Below the pieces are notes generated by a model that was not told the origin of the DNA, did not search any database, and worked only from the letters and a program-made list of their open reading frames with translations. This document shows, in pieces, positions 17,401 to 26,180 of a DNA stretch of 64,000 nt; the stretch's first letter is position 1, and each line of letters opens with the position of its first letter. Both the position numbers and the translations under genes were made by a program. Source of the stretch: Lachnospiraceae bacterium (GTDB lineage Bacteria > Bacillota_A > Clostridia > Lachnospirales > Lachnospiraceae); NCBI GenBank assembly GCA_009911175.1, contig QXWX01000014.1:32152-96151 (forward strand). Reading direction: 5' to 3'.

Positions 17401-18750
17401 GGAGGAGCAGGCTTCGTTGAGCTGGACGCTGTCTACGGTCTGGTTCTTGATCTTGATGCACTTCATATCCTGTCCGCCGATGTCCAGGATGCAGTCCACG
17501 TCCGGCTCAAAGAACGAAGCGGCGTAGTAATGGGACACGGTCTCCACCTCTCCTTCATCCAGCAGGAGGGCAGCCTTGATCAGCGCCTCCCCGTAGCCGG
17601 TGGAGCAGGAATGGACGATCTCCACACCCTCCGGAAGCTGGCTGTAGATGTCCTTGATGGCCCGGATGGTGGTGCCCAGGGGATCCCCTTCATTGTTATG
17701 GTAAAAAGAGTACAGCAGTGTTCCGTCTTCGCCCACCAGTGCGGCTTTCGTGGTGGTGGAGCCGGCATCGATGCCCAGAAAGGCTTTTCCCTGATAGGAG
17801 GAAAGGTCCTTCATGGGAACCTGGTGCCGGTTATGGCGGCTGATAAATGTCTCGTATTCTTTGGTAGACGCGAACAGCGGTTCCATCCGGTCCACTTCAA
17901 ATTCCATCCGGATCTTGCCGGCCAGCCGTTCCTGCAGCTCACGAAGGGGCACCTTTGCAGACTCCGGCTTTGCATTGAGTGCGGAGCCGATGGCGGCAAA
18001 CAGATGGGACTGGTACGGGACGATGGTATGCTCGTCGTCCAGCTTCAGGGTGCGGACAAAAGCCTCACGCAGCTCGGATAAAAAGTGCAGCGGTCCGCCC
18101 AGGAAGGCCACGTGTCCCCGGATCGGCTTGCCGCAGGCCAGGCCGCTGATGGTCTGGTTGACCACTGCCTGGAAAATGGAAGCGGCCAGGTCTTCCTTGG
18201 AAGCGCCTTCGTTGATCAGCGGCTGGATGTCTGATTTGGCAAACACCCCGCAGCGGGCCGCAATGGAGTAAAGGGCCTTGTAATTTTTGGCATAGGTATT
18301 GAGGCCGGAAGCATCCGTCTGCAGAAGGGACGCCATCTGGTCGATGAAGGAACCCGTCCCTCCGGCACAGACGCCATTCATGCGCTGCTCCACATTGCCG
18401 CCCTCAAAATAGATAATCTTCGCGTCTTCCCCGCCCAGCTCGATGGCCACATCTGTCTGGGGCGCATAGTCCTGCAACGCGGAAGAGACTGCGATCACTT
18501 CCTGTACAAAAGGCACCTCAAGATGGGTGGCAAGGGTCAGTCCCCCGCTCCCGGTAATGACCGGAGACACCCGGATGGGGCCTAAGGCATACAGGGCCCG
18601 GCCGAGCAGGTCGGAGAGAGTCTCCTGGATATTGGCAAAATGCCGTTCATAATCAGAAAATAATACCTCACGGCTGCTGTTAAGTACTGCGATCTTAACC
18701 GTGGTGGAACCGATATCGATTCCCAGGCTGTATAAGTCATTCAAATTCAT
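14413..18750 (-). CDS. Giant 2-hydroxyacyl-CoA dehydratase activase-related protein
   Basis: 1445 aa. It has two tandem BadF/BcrA-type ASKHA ATPase domains: the first begins near residue 8 ([15 protein letters not shown]) with the Fe-S-ligand Cys in [10 protein letters not shown] (C128); the second begins near 323 ([15 protein letters not shown]) with [14 protein letters not shown] Cys-rich KCKGCTNNC follows near 605, then a DUF2229-like region and a C-terminal region related to HgdB-type dehydratase subunits. Known activases hydrolyse ATP to drive one low-potential electron into a dehydratase. These large fused versions are common in clostridia, and their substrate is unknown. No dehydratase or CoA-transferase gene is adjacent. 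Confidence 0.9.
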   Translation of the reverse strand: MNLNDLYSLGIDIGSTTVKIAVLNSSREVLFSDYERHFANIQETLSDLLGRALYALGPIRVSPVITGSGGLTLATHLEVPFVQEVIAVSSALQDYAPQTDVAIELGGEDAKIIYFEGGNVEQRMNGVCAGGTGSFIDQMASLLQTDASGLNTYAKNYKALYSIAARCGVFAKSDIQPLINEGASKEDLAASIFQAVVNQTISGLACGKPIRGHVAFLGGPLHFLSELREAFVRTLKLDDEHTIVPYQSHLFAAIGSALNAKPESAKVPLRELQERLAGKIRMEFEVDRMEPLFASTKEYETFISRHNRHQVPMKDLSSYQGKAFLGIDAGSTTTKAALVGEDGTLLYSFYHNNEGDPLGTTIRAIKDIYSQLPEGVEIVHSCSTGYGEALIKAALLLDEGEVETVSHYYAASFFEPDVDCILDIGGQDMKCIKIKNQTVDSVQLNEACSSGCGSFIETFAKSLNYSVEDFAHEALYARNPIDLGTRCTVFMNSKVKQAQKEGAEVADISAGLAYSVIKNALFKVIKVSDASELGSHIVVQGGTFYNNAVLRSFEKIADCEAIRPDIAGIMGAFGAALIARERYTECEGTTMLSIEDIQALEYSTTMTKCKGCTNNCRLTVSHFSGGRRFITGNRCERGLGKEKSVNQMPNLFDYKMKRYFGYTPLEKEEALRGTIGIPRVLNMYENYPFWFTFFTKLKFRVLLSPASTRKIYELGIESIPSESECYPAKLAHGHVQWLINQEARHIFYPSVPFERNEFEEANNHYNCPIVTSYPENIKNNMDPIVKGEVDFIHPFLSLKSEETIAYRLTEELSKKFSISEEEIRSAVHDAWKELSACRNDMRRKGEETIQFLKDTGNRGIVLAGRPYHIDPEVNHGLPELITSYNIAVLTEDSVSHLHEVERPLNVMDQWMYHSRLYAAANYVKTVDFLDLIQLNSFGCGLDAVTTDQVAEILTNSDKIYTSLKIDEVNNLGAARIRVRSLLAAIRVREQRNAKRNICPASIKKISFTKEMRRTYTILCPQMSPMHFELLEPAFRASGYNIAVLPNDNKQAVDVGLKYVNNDACYPSLMVVGQIMEAILSGDYDTDHLAVIITQTGGGCRASNYIGFIRRALKKAGYAHIPVISLNLSGLEENPGFKLTPVLVLRGIYALVLGDIFMKCVYRMRPYEAVPGSANAMHRKWAEIAKQFLAQSYPSRSGFKKLCRDIIRDFDCLEIREVKKPKVGVVGEILVKFLPAANNYLVELLESEGAEAVVPDLLDFLMYCFYNQNFKVSHLGMEKSKAKIGNLGIRALEWFRAPATKAFESSRHFAPPTPIEKLAEMASGIVSLGNQTGEGWFLTGEMLELIHSGTENIVCTQPFACLPNHVVGKGVIKELRRLYPQSNVVAIDFDPGASEVNQLNRIKLMLSTANKNLEIDSEKQGERDRYAEDIDRTAFPLKKNYNYGRL

Positions 18751-18805
18751 ATGATTTCCACATCCTCTTTATAAAGATTTTATGTCAGTTATTTCCTATT
18801 AAATG

Positions 18806-18834
18806 TTGACTTTCACTCGACAACAAGATACATT
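18806..18834 (+). promoter_or_regulatory. Possible plus-strand promoter in the divergent intergenic region
   Basis: TTGACT (18806-18811), 17 bases, TACATT (18829-18834). Its -10 overlaps the minus-strand -10 of the activase promoter. No plus-strand gene begins for 340 bases, so it would serve a small RNA ending at the palindrome near 18993. Confidence 0.4.
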
Positions 18835-18860
18835 ATACGACAAGATTAAAAAAAAGACAA
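18832..18860 (-). promoter_or_regulatory. Promoter of the activase gene
   Basis: On the minus strand TTGTCT (18855-18860), a 17-base spacer and TATAAT (18832-18837). It lies about 80 bases before the ATG at 18750, which is preceded by AAAGAGGATG. Confidence 0.65.
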
Positions 18861-19007
18861 TCGGAAATGTGATGAACGTTTTTGGCAGGAATTGATTTTT
18901 TTGGGAAAATCATATAATTGGATGAAGTTTTTAGAAAGGACAGAAGGATTCCTCTGTGCGGTTGGATGCTCCAAGGAGCATCCAACCGCACAGCTGGAAA
19001 TTTTTTT
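18841..19007 (+). ncRNA. Candidate small RNA ending in a long palindromic terminator
   Basis: The stretch ends with CTGTGCGGTTGGATGCTCC (18954-18972) and its exact complement (18975-18993), a 19-bp perfect stem with a two-base centre, then CTGGAAATTTTTTT. With the promoter-like site at 18806-18834 this outlines a transcript of about 165 bases with no coding potential. No known RNA family was recognised. It may equally be an isolated repeat. Confidence 0.3.
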
Positions 19008-19030
19008 GGAGCCGCAATAAATGGATAATA

Positions 19031-19059
19031 TTGACAAATTCTGTGCCAGGTAGTATCTT
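19031..19059 (+). promoter_or_regulatory. Promoter of the transglutaminase gene, with structured leader
   Basis: TTGACA (19031-19036), 17 bases, TATCTT (19054-19059). The roughly 110-base leader that follows contains a nested hairpin, GGAAGGAGGAGCGT...CCGCAGAGTTCTGCGG...ACGCTTTTCC, at about 19085-19135. I could not assign it to a riboswitch class. Confidence 0.6.
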
Positions 19060-19174
19060 TTAATAGGGTAAAAAATTCCGTAGGGGAAGGAGGAGCGTGC
19101 CGCAGAGTTCTGCGGAGGATACGCTTTTCCTGTATTAATGAACAGGGGAAATTCAGATAAAAAGGAGTGAGAAC

Positions 19175-20623
19175 ATGAACAGAAAACTAAAACGGTTCAT
19201 CCCTGTATTTTTTTGGATGCTGGTGTGTATTGGTATTTCGATCTGCAATCCGATCGAAGCTTCAGCGGCAGATTTCTATCTGAGCGCAACGGACGTTGAC
19301 CAGACACAGCGGATGTTCAGGATCGCAATGAACCAGTCTGAATTCACGAATGTGTACCAGACGCTCTTTGCGGTATGGGGAGATCAGAATGGTCAGAATG
19401 ACATACAATGGTACCGGGCCGATGAGATGAGCGACGGGACTTATCTGTGCGATGTGCCGGTGAGCAATCATGGAGAGACAGGCAGCTATACGGTGCATGC
19501 GTATGTAGAGACCACGGACGGCTATCTGTATCTGATGGGGTATACCGGTTTCCAGGTGACAGCCGTATCTCAACCCTATTATGAGACTTATGCCGGCGAT
19601 CTGACTGTAGCTGAGTTGAACGGCGGGGCTTCTTATCAGATTGATCTGTACAATGCCAAGCTTCAGGGGCTGAGCGGCGTGCAGTTTGCGGTGTGGGCTG
19701 ACCAGGGGGGACAGGATGACCTGTGGTGGTATCAGGGAACCAGATATACGGACGGGAGTTTTTCCTGTACGGTTCCGATCAGCAGCCACGGACAGACAGG
19801 GAATTATAACGTACATGCTTATGCCGTGCTGTCCGACGGCTCCATGCAGTTCCTGACAGGAGGCACATTTTATGTTGAAAATAATATGACCGCAAGTATC
19901 CAGACGGCCAGGATCAGCGACTCGCAGTATCAGGTTCAGGTTGTAGCGCCCTGGGTTGACGGATACAGTTCCAGAGTCCTGTTCCCTACATGGAGCGAGG
20001 TGAACGGGCAGGATGACCTGGTCTGGTATGAGGGGGTCCGTTCCAGCGACGGCATCTGGTATGTCAATGTGGACGGGACAAGCCATGGAAGTACGGGCAC
20101 CTATATCACGCATGCATATATACAGATGAATGGGCAGAACAGTTTTGTGGGCGGAGTCAGCTATACGCTGAATTTTGCCACGCAGCCGAGAGCAGCAAGG
20201 GATGCCAGCGCAGTGATCGGAAGCATTACCAACGGATCCATGGATTCAGGGACAAAGCTGCTTACCTGCTATAACTGGGTTGTCAATAATATTTCTTACC
20301 AGACACTGCCGATTCCTCTGCAGCCAGAGGCCGGCTATTCCCAAGAAGATTGGTATGCTATCTATGGGCTGGAGCAGAGAAGCGGGAACTGCTATTGCTA
20401 TGCGGCAGCCTTTGCGGCGATGGCGCGCCAACTGGGATACAGCGCGACGATGGTGTACGGTTCCGTGCCGCTGTATTCCGGCGGATGGGGCCCCCATGCA
20501 TGGGTGGAGATTTATATGAACGGCGCCACCTATATCTGCGATCCGGAATCCCAGTATGAAAATCCGGGCTATGGATTTTATATGACGACATATGCGACCG
20601 CTCCTTATGCATATCAGAAATAA
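19175..20623 (+). CDS. Secreted transglutaminase-like protein with three GBS-Bsp-like repeats
   Basis: 482 aa. A Sec signal peptide (basic start, hydrophobic stretch, cut near EASAAD, about residue 30) is followed by three repeats of roughly 100 residues. Each carries F-x-x-W-x-(D/E)-x-x-G-Q-x-D...W-Y and S-H-G-x-T-G-x-Y-x-x-H-A-Y; they resemble the GBS_Bsp-like surface repeats. The C-terminal transglutaminase/protease fold has Cys406 (SGNCYCYA), His441 (GPHAWVEI) and Asp456 (ICDPES) as the likely triad. It probably acts on wall or surface proteins outside the cell. No LPXTG or membrane anchor was seen. It heads the envelope cluster, and the next gene starts 38 bases on. Confidence 0.88.
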   Translation: MNRKLKRFIPVFFWMLVCIGISICNPIEASAADFYLSATDVDQTQRMFRIAMNQSEFTNVYQTLFAVWGDQNGQNDIQWYRADEMSDGTYLCDVPVSNHGETGSYTVHAYVETTDGYLYLMGYTGFQVTAVSQPYYETYAGDLTVAELNGGASYQIDLYNAKLQGLSGVQFAVWADQGGQDDLWWYQGTRYTDGSFSCTVPISSHGQTGNYNVHAYAVLSDGSMQFLTGGTFYVENNMTASIQTARISDSQYQVQVVAPWVDGYSSRVLFPTWSEVNGQDDLVWYEGVRSSDGIWYVNVDGTSHGSTGTYITHAYIQMNGQNSFVGGVSYTLNFATQPRAARDASAVIGSITNGSMDSGTKLLTCYNWVVNNISYQTLPIPLQPEAGYSQEDWYAIYGLEQRSGNCYCYAAAFAAMARQLGYSATMVYGSVPLYSGGWGPHAWVEIYMNGATYICDPESQYENPGYGFYMTTYATAPYAYQK

Positions 20624-20661
20624 TGTGGCGGCAGTTTGAGAAAGATATGGGGAGGGGATTT

Positions 20662-21309
20662 ATGAAACGTGTGATTTTGACAGGCCTTCTGGTGATCGGG
20701 GCGGCATGTCTGATCTTGGGCTGCGGCAAAAAAGAAAGCGGCCCGACGGAGGACCGGGCAGTGACCGAACAAACCGAAGGCAGGGAAGAAGAGAACGAGC
20801 CGGAGGAACAGGAAGAACCGAAGGATCAGGAAGAGGATACTCAGGATGGGGCGGCGCAGGAGGATGCCCCGGAAGCAGACGAAGCGGAGACCGGACAGAA
20901 GACGATCGGGAGCGAGTCTGCGGATGCGCATCGGGTACTGCTGACCAATCATACCGGAGAAGCAATAACGGCGTTTTCGGTCAAAGCATCCTCTGACGCG
21001 GAATTTCCGGAGAACATGATGGAGGCGGATCAGAAGATCGGGAACGAGGAGACAGTCTGCCTGTATTACGCTCCATCTCAGGCGGAGGGGGCCCAGACCA
21101 GCTCCGGGAAGATGCTCAGAACGACCTATGAATTCAGCGTTGCCAACGAGAGCGGACGGGAGATCCGGATCGCCGGGCTGATGTTTGATGACATACAGGA
21201 GGCAGAGCTTTGCTTTGAGGATGGAGTCGGATTTATCAAATATGTCAGCGTGAATTCCGGAGAAGAGATCAGCACGAAGGAGATGGCATTGTCATTACAG
21301 GCTCAGTAG
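20662..21309 (+). CDS. Lipoprotein of unknown function (paralogue A)
   Basis: 215 aa from the ATG at 20662, which follows GGGGAGGGG; an in-frame ATG at 20623 has no such site. A lipoprotein signal ends in the lipobox LILGC, then an acidic Glu-rich linker, then a domain containing RVLLTNHTGEAITAFSVKAS and EETVCLYYAP. The same domain order and sequence (RILLTNQMGGDIIGLSVKES; EETLCLYYTP) recur in the lipoprotein at 25274, so the two are paralogues flanking the O-acyltransferase genes. It should be anchored on the outer face of the membrane. Function unknown. Confidence 0.8.
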   Translation: MKRVILTGLLVIGAACLILGCGKKESGPTEDRAVTEQTEGREEENEPEEQEEPKDQEEDTQDGAAQEDAPEADEAETGQKTIGSESADAHRVLLTNHTGEAITAFSVKASSDAEFPENMMEADQKIGNEETVCLYYAPSQAEGAQTSSGKMLRTTYEFSVANESGREIRIAGLMFDDIQEAELCFEDGVGFIKYVSVNSGEEISTKEMALSLQAQ

Positions 21310-21466
21310 GCCGAAGCGGATATACGTGCAGGAGGTGTGAAAGCATCTCCTGCGCTTTTTATGGAAAATTCACAAAAAAATATAACATATATTTGACAAA
21401 AACGTCTCCTGACGGTAGAATTATACATGATAGAATCGAAGAAAAGAAAAGAGGAGACGAAGACTT

Positions 21467-22297
21467 TTGAACTGGTTGGATCAATTAGAAAAAAAATTCG
21501 GCAGATATGCAATTCCAAACCTGACTATGTACCTGATCGGGGGCTATGTGATCGGATATATGGTCTCACTCATGCAGCCCGCCCTGCTTTCTTGGCTGAC
21601 CCTGGAGCCGGCATATATTCTAAGAGGACAGGTCTGGCGGCTTTTGTCCTGGGTGTTGGTGCCGCCCAGCGGAAGTCTTCTGACGATCGTGATCATGATG
21701 CTGCTTTACTATCAGCTGGGCACGGCGCTGGAGAGGACATGGGGGGCCTTTCGTTATAATGTCTATATTTTTTCCGGGGTTTTATTTACCGTGCTGGGTG
21801 CTTTCATCCTGGCCGTGTTTTTCGGCACGGATATGGTGGGATACGGCAGATTTTTCAGCACGTACTATATTAATATGTCTATTTTTCTTGCGTTTGCGGC
21901 CAGTTATCCGGATATGGAGCTTCTGCTGTATTTTGTGCTGCCCATCAAGATCAAGTGGATGGCTTATGTCTATGTGGCCTATATCCTGTATGACCTGGTC
22001 AGGGGAAACTGGATGACAAGGACGGCCATCGTGGCTTCCCTTTTGAATTTTATTTTGTTTTTTCTGTCCGGCAGGAATATGCGGCCCTATACACCGAAGG
22101 AGCAGGCGAGAAAGCGGAAGTTTAAGAAACAGTCGCGTCCGCATATGACCTATGCGAACGGCGCCATGCACCGATGCGCGGTGTGCGGGAGGACGGAACT
22201 GGACGACCCCTCCCTGGAATTCAGATTCTGTTCCAAATGTAACGGCAATTATGAGTATTGTCAGGATCATCTATTTACACATGAGCACGTAAAGTAA
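21467..22297 (+). CDS. Rhomboid-like membrane protein with C-terminal zinc-ribbon, no obvious catalytic site
   Basis: 276 aa. About six hydrophobic helices occupy residues 15-205; the early loop RGQVWRLLSWVLVPP resembles the rhomboid family. The catalytic GxSG motif and the second-helix His expected of active rhomboids are not visible, so it may be a pseudoprotease. The cytoplasmic tail is basic and ends in a Cys/His cluster (CAVCGRTELDD...FCSKCNGNYEYCQDHLFTHEH) that should bind zinc. The start is TTG 21467 after AGGAG; no ATG fits. It sits between a lipoprotein and the MBOAT gene. Confidence 0.7.
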   Translation: MNWLDQLEKKFGRYAIPNLTMYLIGGYVIGYMVSLMQPALLSWLTLEPAYILRGQVWRLLSWVLVPPSGSLLTIVIMMLLYYQLGTALERTWGAFRYNVYIFSGVLFTVLGAFILAVFFGTDMVGYGRFFSTYYINMSIFLAFAASYPDMELLLYFVLPIKIKWMAYVYVAYILYDLVRGNWMTRTAIVASLLNFILFFLSGRNMRPYTPKEQARKRKFKKQSRPHMTYANGAMHRCAVCGRTELDDPSLEFRFCSKCNGNYEYCQDHLFTHEHVK

Positions 22298-22377
22298 CGT
22301 GTGTGAAAACAACTTATGAGGACGGAGATTCTTCCGGGAACATGGAATCTCCGCAGGGGACTTTTGGAGAAGCAGCT

Positions 22378-23781
22378 ATGGTTTTTAGTTCAATGACATT
22401 TCTCTGCGTATTTTTTCCGGCGGTATTTTTATTGTATCATGTGATACCGTCCATGCGCGCAAAGAATGTTCTGCTGATCATCAGCAGTTTATTATTTTAT
22501 TCATACGGCGAGCCTGTCTATGTACTCCTGATGGCAGGCAGCGCAAGCCTGAATTATCTGTATGGCCTGCTGATGGAATGGTCCGGAAGGCGTAAGCCGG
22601 TTCTGATCCTGGCCGTATGTACCAATTTTCTGATACTTGGAATTTTTAAATATGCGGATATGCTGATCGGGACATGCAATGGACTGACCGGGGCGCGGAT
22701 CCCGCCCTTAAAGGTCAGCCTGCCGATCGGAATCTCGTTTTTTACGTTCCAGGCATTGTCTTATGTCATAGATGTATACCGGGGCCAGGTGAAGGCGCAG
22801 AAAAATTATGGAAGTATGCTGCTTTATATTTCGTTTTTTCCGCAGCTGATCGCCGGACCGATCGTAAAATATCATGATATCGAACAGCAGATCTCAAACA
22901 GAACAACCGATGTGAAAGAGATCGCGGCCGGATTCCGCAGATTTATCGTCGGCTTGTCCAAGAAGGTTCTGCTTTCCAATACGGCTGCGCTGGCAGCGGA
23001 CGCAGTGTTTGCCGCAGAACTGTCCCAAGTCAATATTCTGTCTGCGTGGATCGGGGCGGTATCCTACCTGTTCCAGATCTATTTTGATTTTTCCGGCTAC
23101 AGCGACATGGCCATCGGACTGGGGCATATGTTTGGCTTTACCTTTCAGGAAAATTTTAACTACCCGTATATTTCCGGCAGTGTACAGGAATTCTGGCGCA
23201 GATGGCATATCTCACTGTCTACCTGGTTTAAGGAGTATCTGTATATCCCACTCGGAGGAAATAGAAAGGGCGCCGCGCGTACATACATGAATAAGCTGAT
23301 CGTGTTTTTCTGCACCGGGCTGTGGCATGGGGCAAACTGGACATTTGTAGTGTGGGGGCTGTATCATGGTCTGTTTTTATTGCTGGAGGGAATCCTTCCG
23401 GTGAAAAAACTGCCCAGAGTGCTGGGGCATCTTTATACCATGCTTGCCGTGTGCACAGGATTTGTGATCTTTCGGGCAGATACGCTGTTCCAGGGAGTTT
23501 CCCTGATCGGGAAGATGTTTGCCGGGATGTCCTTCGGGCCGGAGGCCATGAGCTTTGCCCTGCGGCAGATGAACCCTCTGCTGGTGCTTACCCTGGCAGT
23601 CTGTGTCTTTGCGTCCTGCCCGGTCAGACAATGGGGAAGCCGGCTGGCAGAGAGATCAGGAGGCGCCGCGGAGCTGATTTTCAGACCAGGCTCCTATGTG
23701 TGCACGGTCGTGCTCCTGGTATTGTGTATGCTGAGTCTGTCCGGGGGGACCTATAATCCGTTTATCTACTTCCGGTTTTAG
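22378..23781 (+). CDS. MBOAT-family membrane O-acyltransferase (AlgI/DltB-like)
   Basis: About 467 aa from the ATG at 22378 behind GGAGAAG; the frame is open to a GTG at 22303 but the extra 25 residues are not hydrophobic. It is a polytopic membrane protein with the conserved FPQLIAGPIVKY segment, FQIYFDFSGYSDMAIG and the invariant His in LWHGANWTFVVWG (H317). MBOAT proteins of this branch pass acetyl or other acyl groups across the membrane to cell-surface glycans. The following DHHW protein is the usual partner (AlgJ/PatB-like role), supporting O-acetylation of an extracellular polymer. Confidence 0.92.
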   Translation: MVFSSMTFLCVFFPAVFLLYHVIPSMRAKNVLLIISSLLFYSYGEPVYVLLMAGSASLNYLYGLLMEWSGRRKPVLILAVCTNFLILGIFKYADMLIGTCNGLTGARIPPLKVSLPIGISFFTFQALSYVIDVYRGQVKAQKNYGSMLLYISFFPQLIAGPIVKYHDIEQQISNRTTDVKEIAAGFRRFIVGLSKKVLLSNTAALAADAVFAAELSQVNILSAWIGAVSYLFQIYFDFSGYSDMAIGLGHMFGFTFQENFNYPYISGSVQEFWRRWHISLSTWFKEYLYIPLGGNRKGAARTYMNKLIVFFCTGLWHGANWTFVVWGLYHGLFLLLEGILPVKKLPRVLGHLYTMLAVCTGFVIFRADTLFQGVSLIGKMFAGMSFGPEAMSFALRQMNPLLVLTLAVCVFASCPVRQWGSRLAERSGGAAELIFRPGSYVCTVVLLVLCMLSLSGGTYNPFIYFRF

Positions 23782-23793
23782 AAAAGGAATGAA

Positions 23794-25209
23794 GTGAATG
23801 AGACGATGAAAAAGAAAATCTGGTACCTGATCTATATAGCGGCTGTCCTGGTCCTCGTTCTGGTTCCGTTTGCGGGAATGAGCGTGGCAGCGACCAATGA
23901 AACAACAGAAAACAAAGAACTGGCAGCATTTCCAAAGCTTCGGACTGACGGGATATGGAATCCCCGGTTTCTGGGAGAACTGGGTACGTATTTTGAAGAG
24001 CATTTTGCGTTTCGGCAGGAATTGGTGGCGGCCAACGCGCTGCTCAGGGGGCGCCTTCTTGGCGTGTCGGCCTCGGACCAGGTGCTGGTGGGGAAGGACG
24101 GCTGGCTCTATTTTACGGGGACTTTGGATGACTATCTGGGAGAGAACCAGATGTCGGACAAGGGACTCCGGAACGCAGTCAGCAACCTCTCTCTGATGCA
24201 GCAGCACATTGAGGAGAGGGGGAGCAGATTTGTGCTTACCATAGCTCCCAATAAAAATTCCCTGTATGACGGTAATATGCCGTCCAATTATCTGCGGGGA
24301 AGGGACAATAACCGGGTCCGCATCAATGCCCTCCTCAAAGAGGCGGGGATCCATTATGTGGATCTGTATGAGGCCTTTGAAGAATCGGAGGAATGCCTGT
24401 ATCTGCAGGAGGATTCCCACTGGAACAACAAGGGAGCGCTTCTGGCATGCAGCAGGCTGCTGGAGGGACTTGACAGGGAATTAGACGGGGCTTCCTATTC
24501 TTCCTGCGAGGTCAGGAAGGAACAGACCGGAGATCTGGCAGAGATGCTTTATTCCGTGGCTGCGGAGCCGGAGGATAATATTTATTATGACCGGATCCCA
24601 ATCTATGCATATGTCAATGACGTAAAAAGCACAGAGGAGGATTGGATCGAGACCATCAATCCAAACGGACAGGGAACGCTTCTCATGTTCCGGGATTCCT
24701 TCGGAAATTCCATGCTTCCTTTTCTGGCAAATGAATTTGAGCATGGGTATTTTTCCCGTCTGGTGCCTTACAATCTGGGAAATCTGGATCAGTATCGTCC
24801 GGAGTATGTGATCGTGGAACGGGTGGAGAGGAGAATTTCCTTTTTTGCGGAGCAGCCCCCTGTCATGGAGGGGCCGGTACGGGTGCCGGAGAATCTGACT
24901 GCGGCGGCAACCGATACCACATTTTCCATCAGAGAGGACGGCTCCTGGTATGTGGTTGAGGGGAGACTGGATCCGGATTTTGTAAAAATGGATTCGCAGA
25001 TCTATGTATCGGTCCGGACAGAGGACGGGGAAGCCGTTACGCGTGAGGCGTTCTGCACTTCGTCAATGGACGAAGAGGGGTGGAATGATGACGGATATCA
25101 GCTCTATCTGAAAAAGTCGTCCCTCCCGGAGGGGAAGGTGCGTATGGATATCATTCTCGTAAACGGCGATATCCAGACGATCGTACGGACAGAAGAGCTG
25201 AAAAGATAA
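23794..25209 (+). CDS. DHHW-family protein (AlgJ/AlgX-like SGNH fold)
   Basis: 471 aa from GTG 23794; the ATG at 23806 (MKKKIWYLIYIAAVLVLV) is the alternative start. A single N-terminal transmembrane helix is followed by an extracellular domain typical of DHHW proteins. It contains VGKDGWLYFTG, EDSHWNNKGALLA (the DHHW-equivalent motif) and FRDSFGNSMLPFL, with the SGNH-type Ser in the last. The C-terminal 120 residues form a separate, probably beta-rich domain. Thirteen bases separate it from the MBOAT gene. Together the pair should O-acylate a surface polysaccharide whose synthesis genes are not in this window. Confidence 0.88.
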   Translation: MNETMKKKIWYLIYIAAVLVLVLVPFAGMSVAATNETTENKELAAFPKLRTDGIWNPRFLGELGTYFEEHFAFRQELVAANALLRGRLLGVSASDQVLVGKDGWLYFTGTLDDYLGENQMSDKGLRNAVSNLSLMQQHIEERGSRFVLTIAPNKNSLYDGNMPSNYLRGRDNNRVRINALLKEAGIHYVDLYEAFEESEECLYLQEDSHWNNKGALLACSRLLEGLDRELDGASYSSCEVRKEQTGDLAEMLYSVAAEPEDNIYYDRIPIYAYVNDVKSTEEDWIETINPNGQGTLLMFRDSFGNSMLPFLANEFEHGYFSRLVPYNLGNLDQYRPEYVIVERVERRISFFAEQPPVMEGPVRVPENLTAAATDTTFSIREDGSWYVVEGRLDPDFVKMDSQIYVSVRTEDGEAVTREAFCTSSMDEEGWNDDGYQLYLKKSSLPEGKVRMDIILVNGDIQTIVRTEELKR

Positions 25210-25273
25210 AATACGGACCGGACGGTCCCGGTGAAAGCAGAAAAAGAATGAGAGTTACGGAGGATACGATCAG

Positions 25274-26158
25274 ATGAAAAAGAGAACTTTTACAAGAATT
25301 TTGGTGATTGGGACAGCCTGCCTGGTTCTTGGATGCGGAAAAAAAGAAGAAAGCACACAGGAAGCGAAAGAACCGGAAACAAAGATCAGTGAAGAAAAGG
25401 AGGTGGAAAAGGAAGAAGAGACAGAGTACAAAACCATAGGAGAGGAATCCAGGGATGCCCTCAGGATTTTGCTGACCAACCAGATGGGAGGAGATATCAT
25501 CGGCCTGTCGGTGAAGGAATCAACCGCGAAGGAGGCATCGGACAATCTGCTGGACGAGGGAATGCGGATCAAGGAAGAGGAAACGTTATGCTTGTATTAT
25601 ACACCGGAGGAAGGCGATTCGGCAGAAGATTCAAAGACCCCGGTCACATATGACCTCAGCCTGGCATATGAGGATGAACATGTGGTTGAGATTACGGGGC
25701 TTGAACTGGATGATATGGAAGAGGCAGAGCTGCATTTTGAAGATGAGGTTGGATATGTAACATATAAGAGTGCGGATTCAGGAAAAGAAGTCAGCACAAA
25801 AGAGACGGCGCTTGCGCTGAAGGCACAGAGAGAGGCCCAGGCTGCTGCGGAGAAGGCAAAGAAGGAAGAGGCCAAAAAAGAAGAGGAACGCAAAGCAGCC
25901 GAGCAGGCCAAAAAAGAAGCGGAGGCGGCTGCTGCGGCGCAGGCGGAGGCACAGGCTCAGACGCAGTATGAACAGCAGTACTATGAGGAGCCGACTTATC
26001 AGGAGCCGGTCTATGAGGAGCCGGTTTATCAGGAGCCGGTCTATGAAGAACCGGTTTATCAGGAGCCGGTTTACGAACAGCCGGCTGATTCCGGCGGACA
26101 GGATGTCAGCCAATCCGGGGAAAGCTGTCTTGGCGGACAGGGAGTACTGCGGTATTAA
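25274..26158 (+). CDS. Lipoprotein with Tyr-Gln/Glu-Glu-Pro tail repeats (paralogue B)
   Basis: 294 aa. The lipoprotein signal ends in LVLGC. The domain from about residue 50 to 180 matches the lipoprotein at 20662 (TIGEESRDALRILLTNQ; EETLCLYYTPEEG). It then has an Ala/Lys/Glu coiled-coil (EAQAAAEKAKKEEAKKEEER) and a tail of at least six five-residue units (YEEPV/YQEPV) encoded by 15-bp DNA repeats at 25979-26080. Such Pro-rich tails often span the cell wall. Together with paralogue A it brackets the acyltransferase genes. Function unknown. Confidence 0.8.
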   Translation: MKKRTFTRILVIGTACLVLGCGKKEESTQEAKEPETKISEEKEVEKEEETEYKTIGEESRDALRILLTNQMGGDIIGLSVKESTAKEASDNLLDEGMRIKEEETLCLYYTPEEGDSAEDSKTPVTYDLSLAYEDEHVVEITGLELDDMEEAELHFEDEVGYVTYKSADSGKEVSTKETALALKAQREAQAAAEKAKKEEAKKEEERKAAEQAKKEAEAAAAAQAEAQAQTQYEQQYYEEPTYQEPVYEEPVYQEPVYEEPVYQEPVYEQPADSGGQDVSQSGESCLGGQGVLRY

Positions 26159-26180
26159 GGGTATGAAAACAGGATACGGG

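Noticed and set aside
16372..18081. 569-codon plus-strand frame opposite the activase gene
   Set aside because: Antisense shadow; the minus-strand protein has clear domains throughout and the shadow has no recognisable motifs.
18846..19037. 63-codon minus-strand ORF across the 19-bp palindrome
   Set aside because: It runs straight through the hairpin, lacks a ribosome site and has no protein-like composition.
25979..26080. CRISPR-like or VNTR array from 15-bp repeats
   Set aside because: The repeats are in frame, contiguous without spacers, and encode the YxEPV tail of a lipoprotein.
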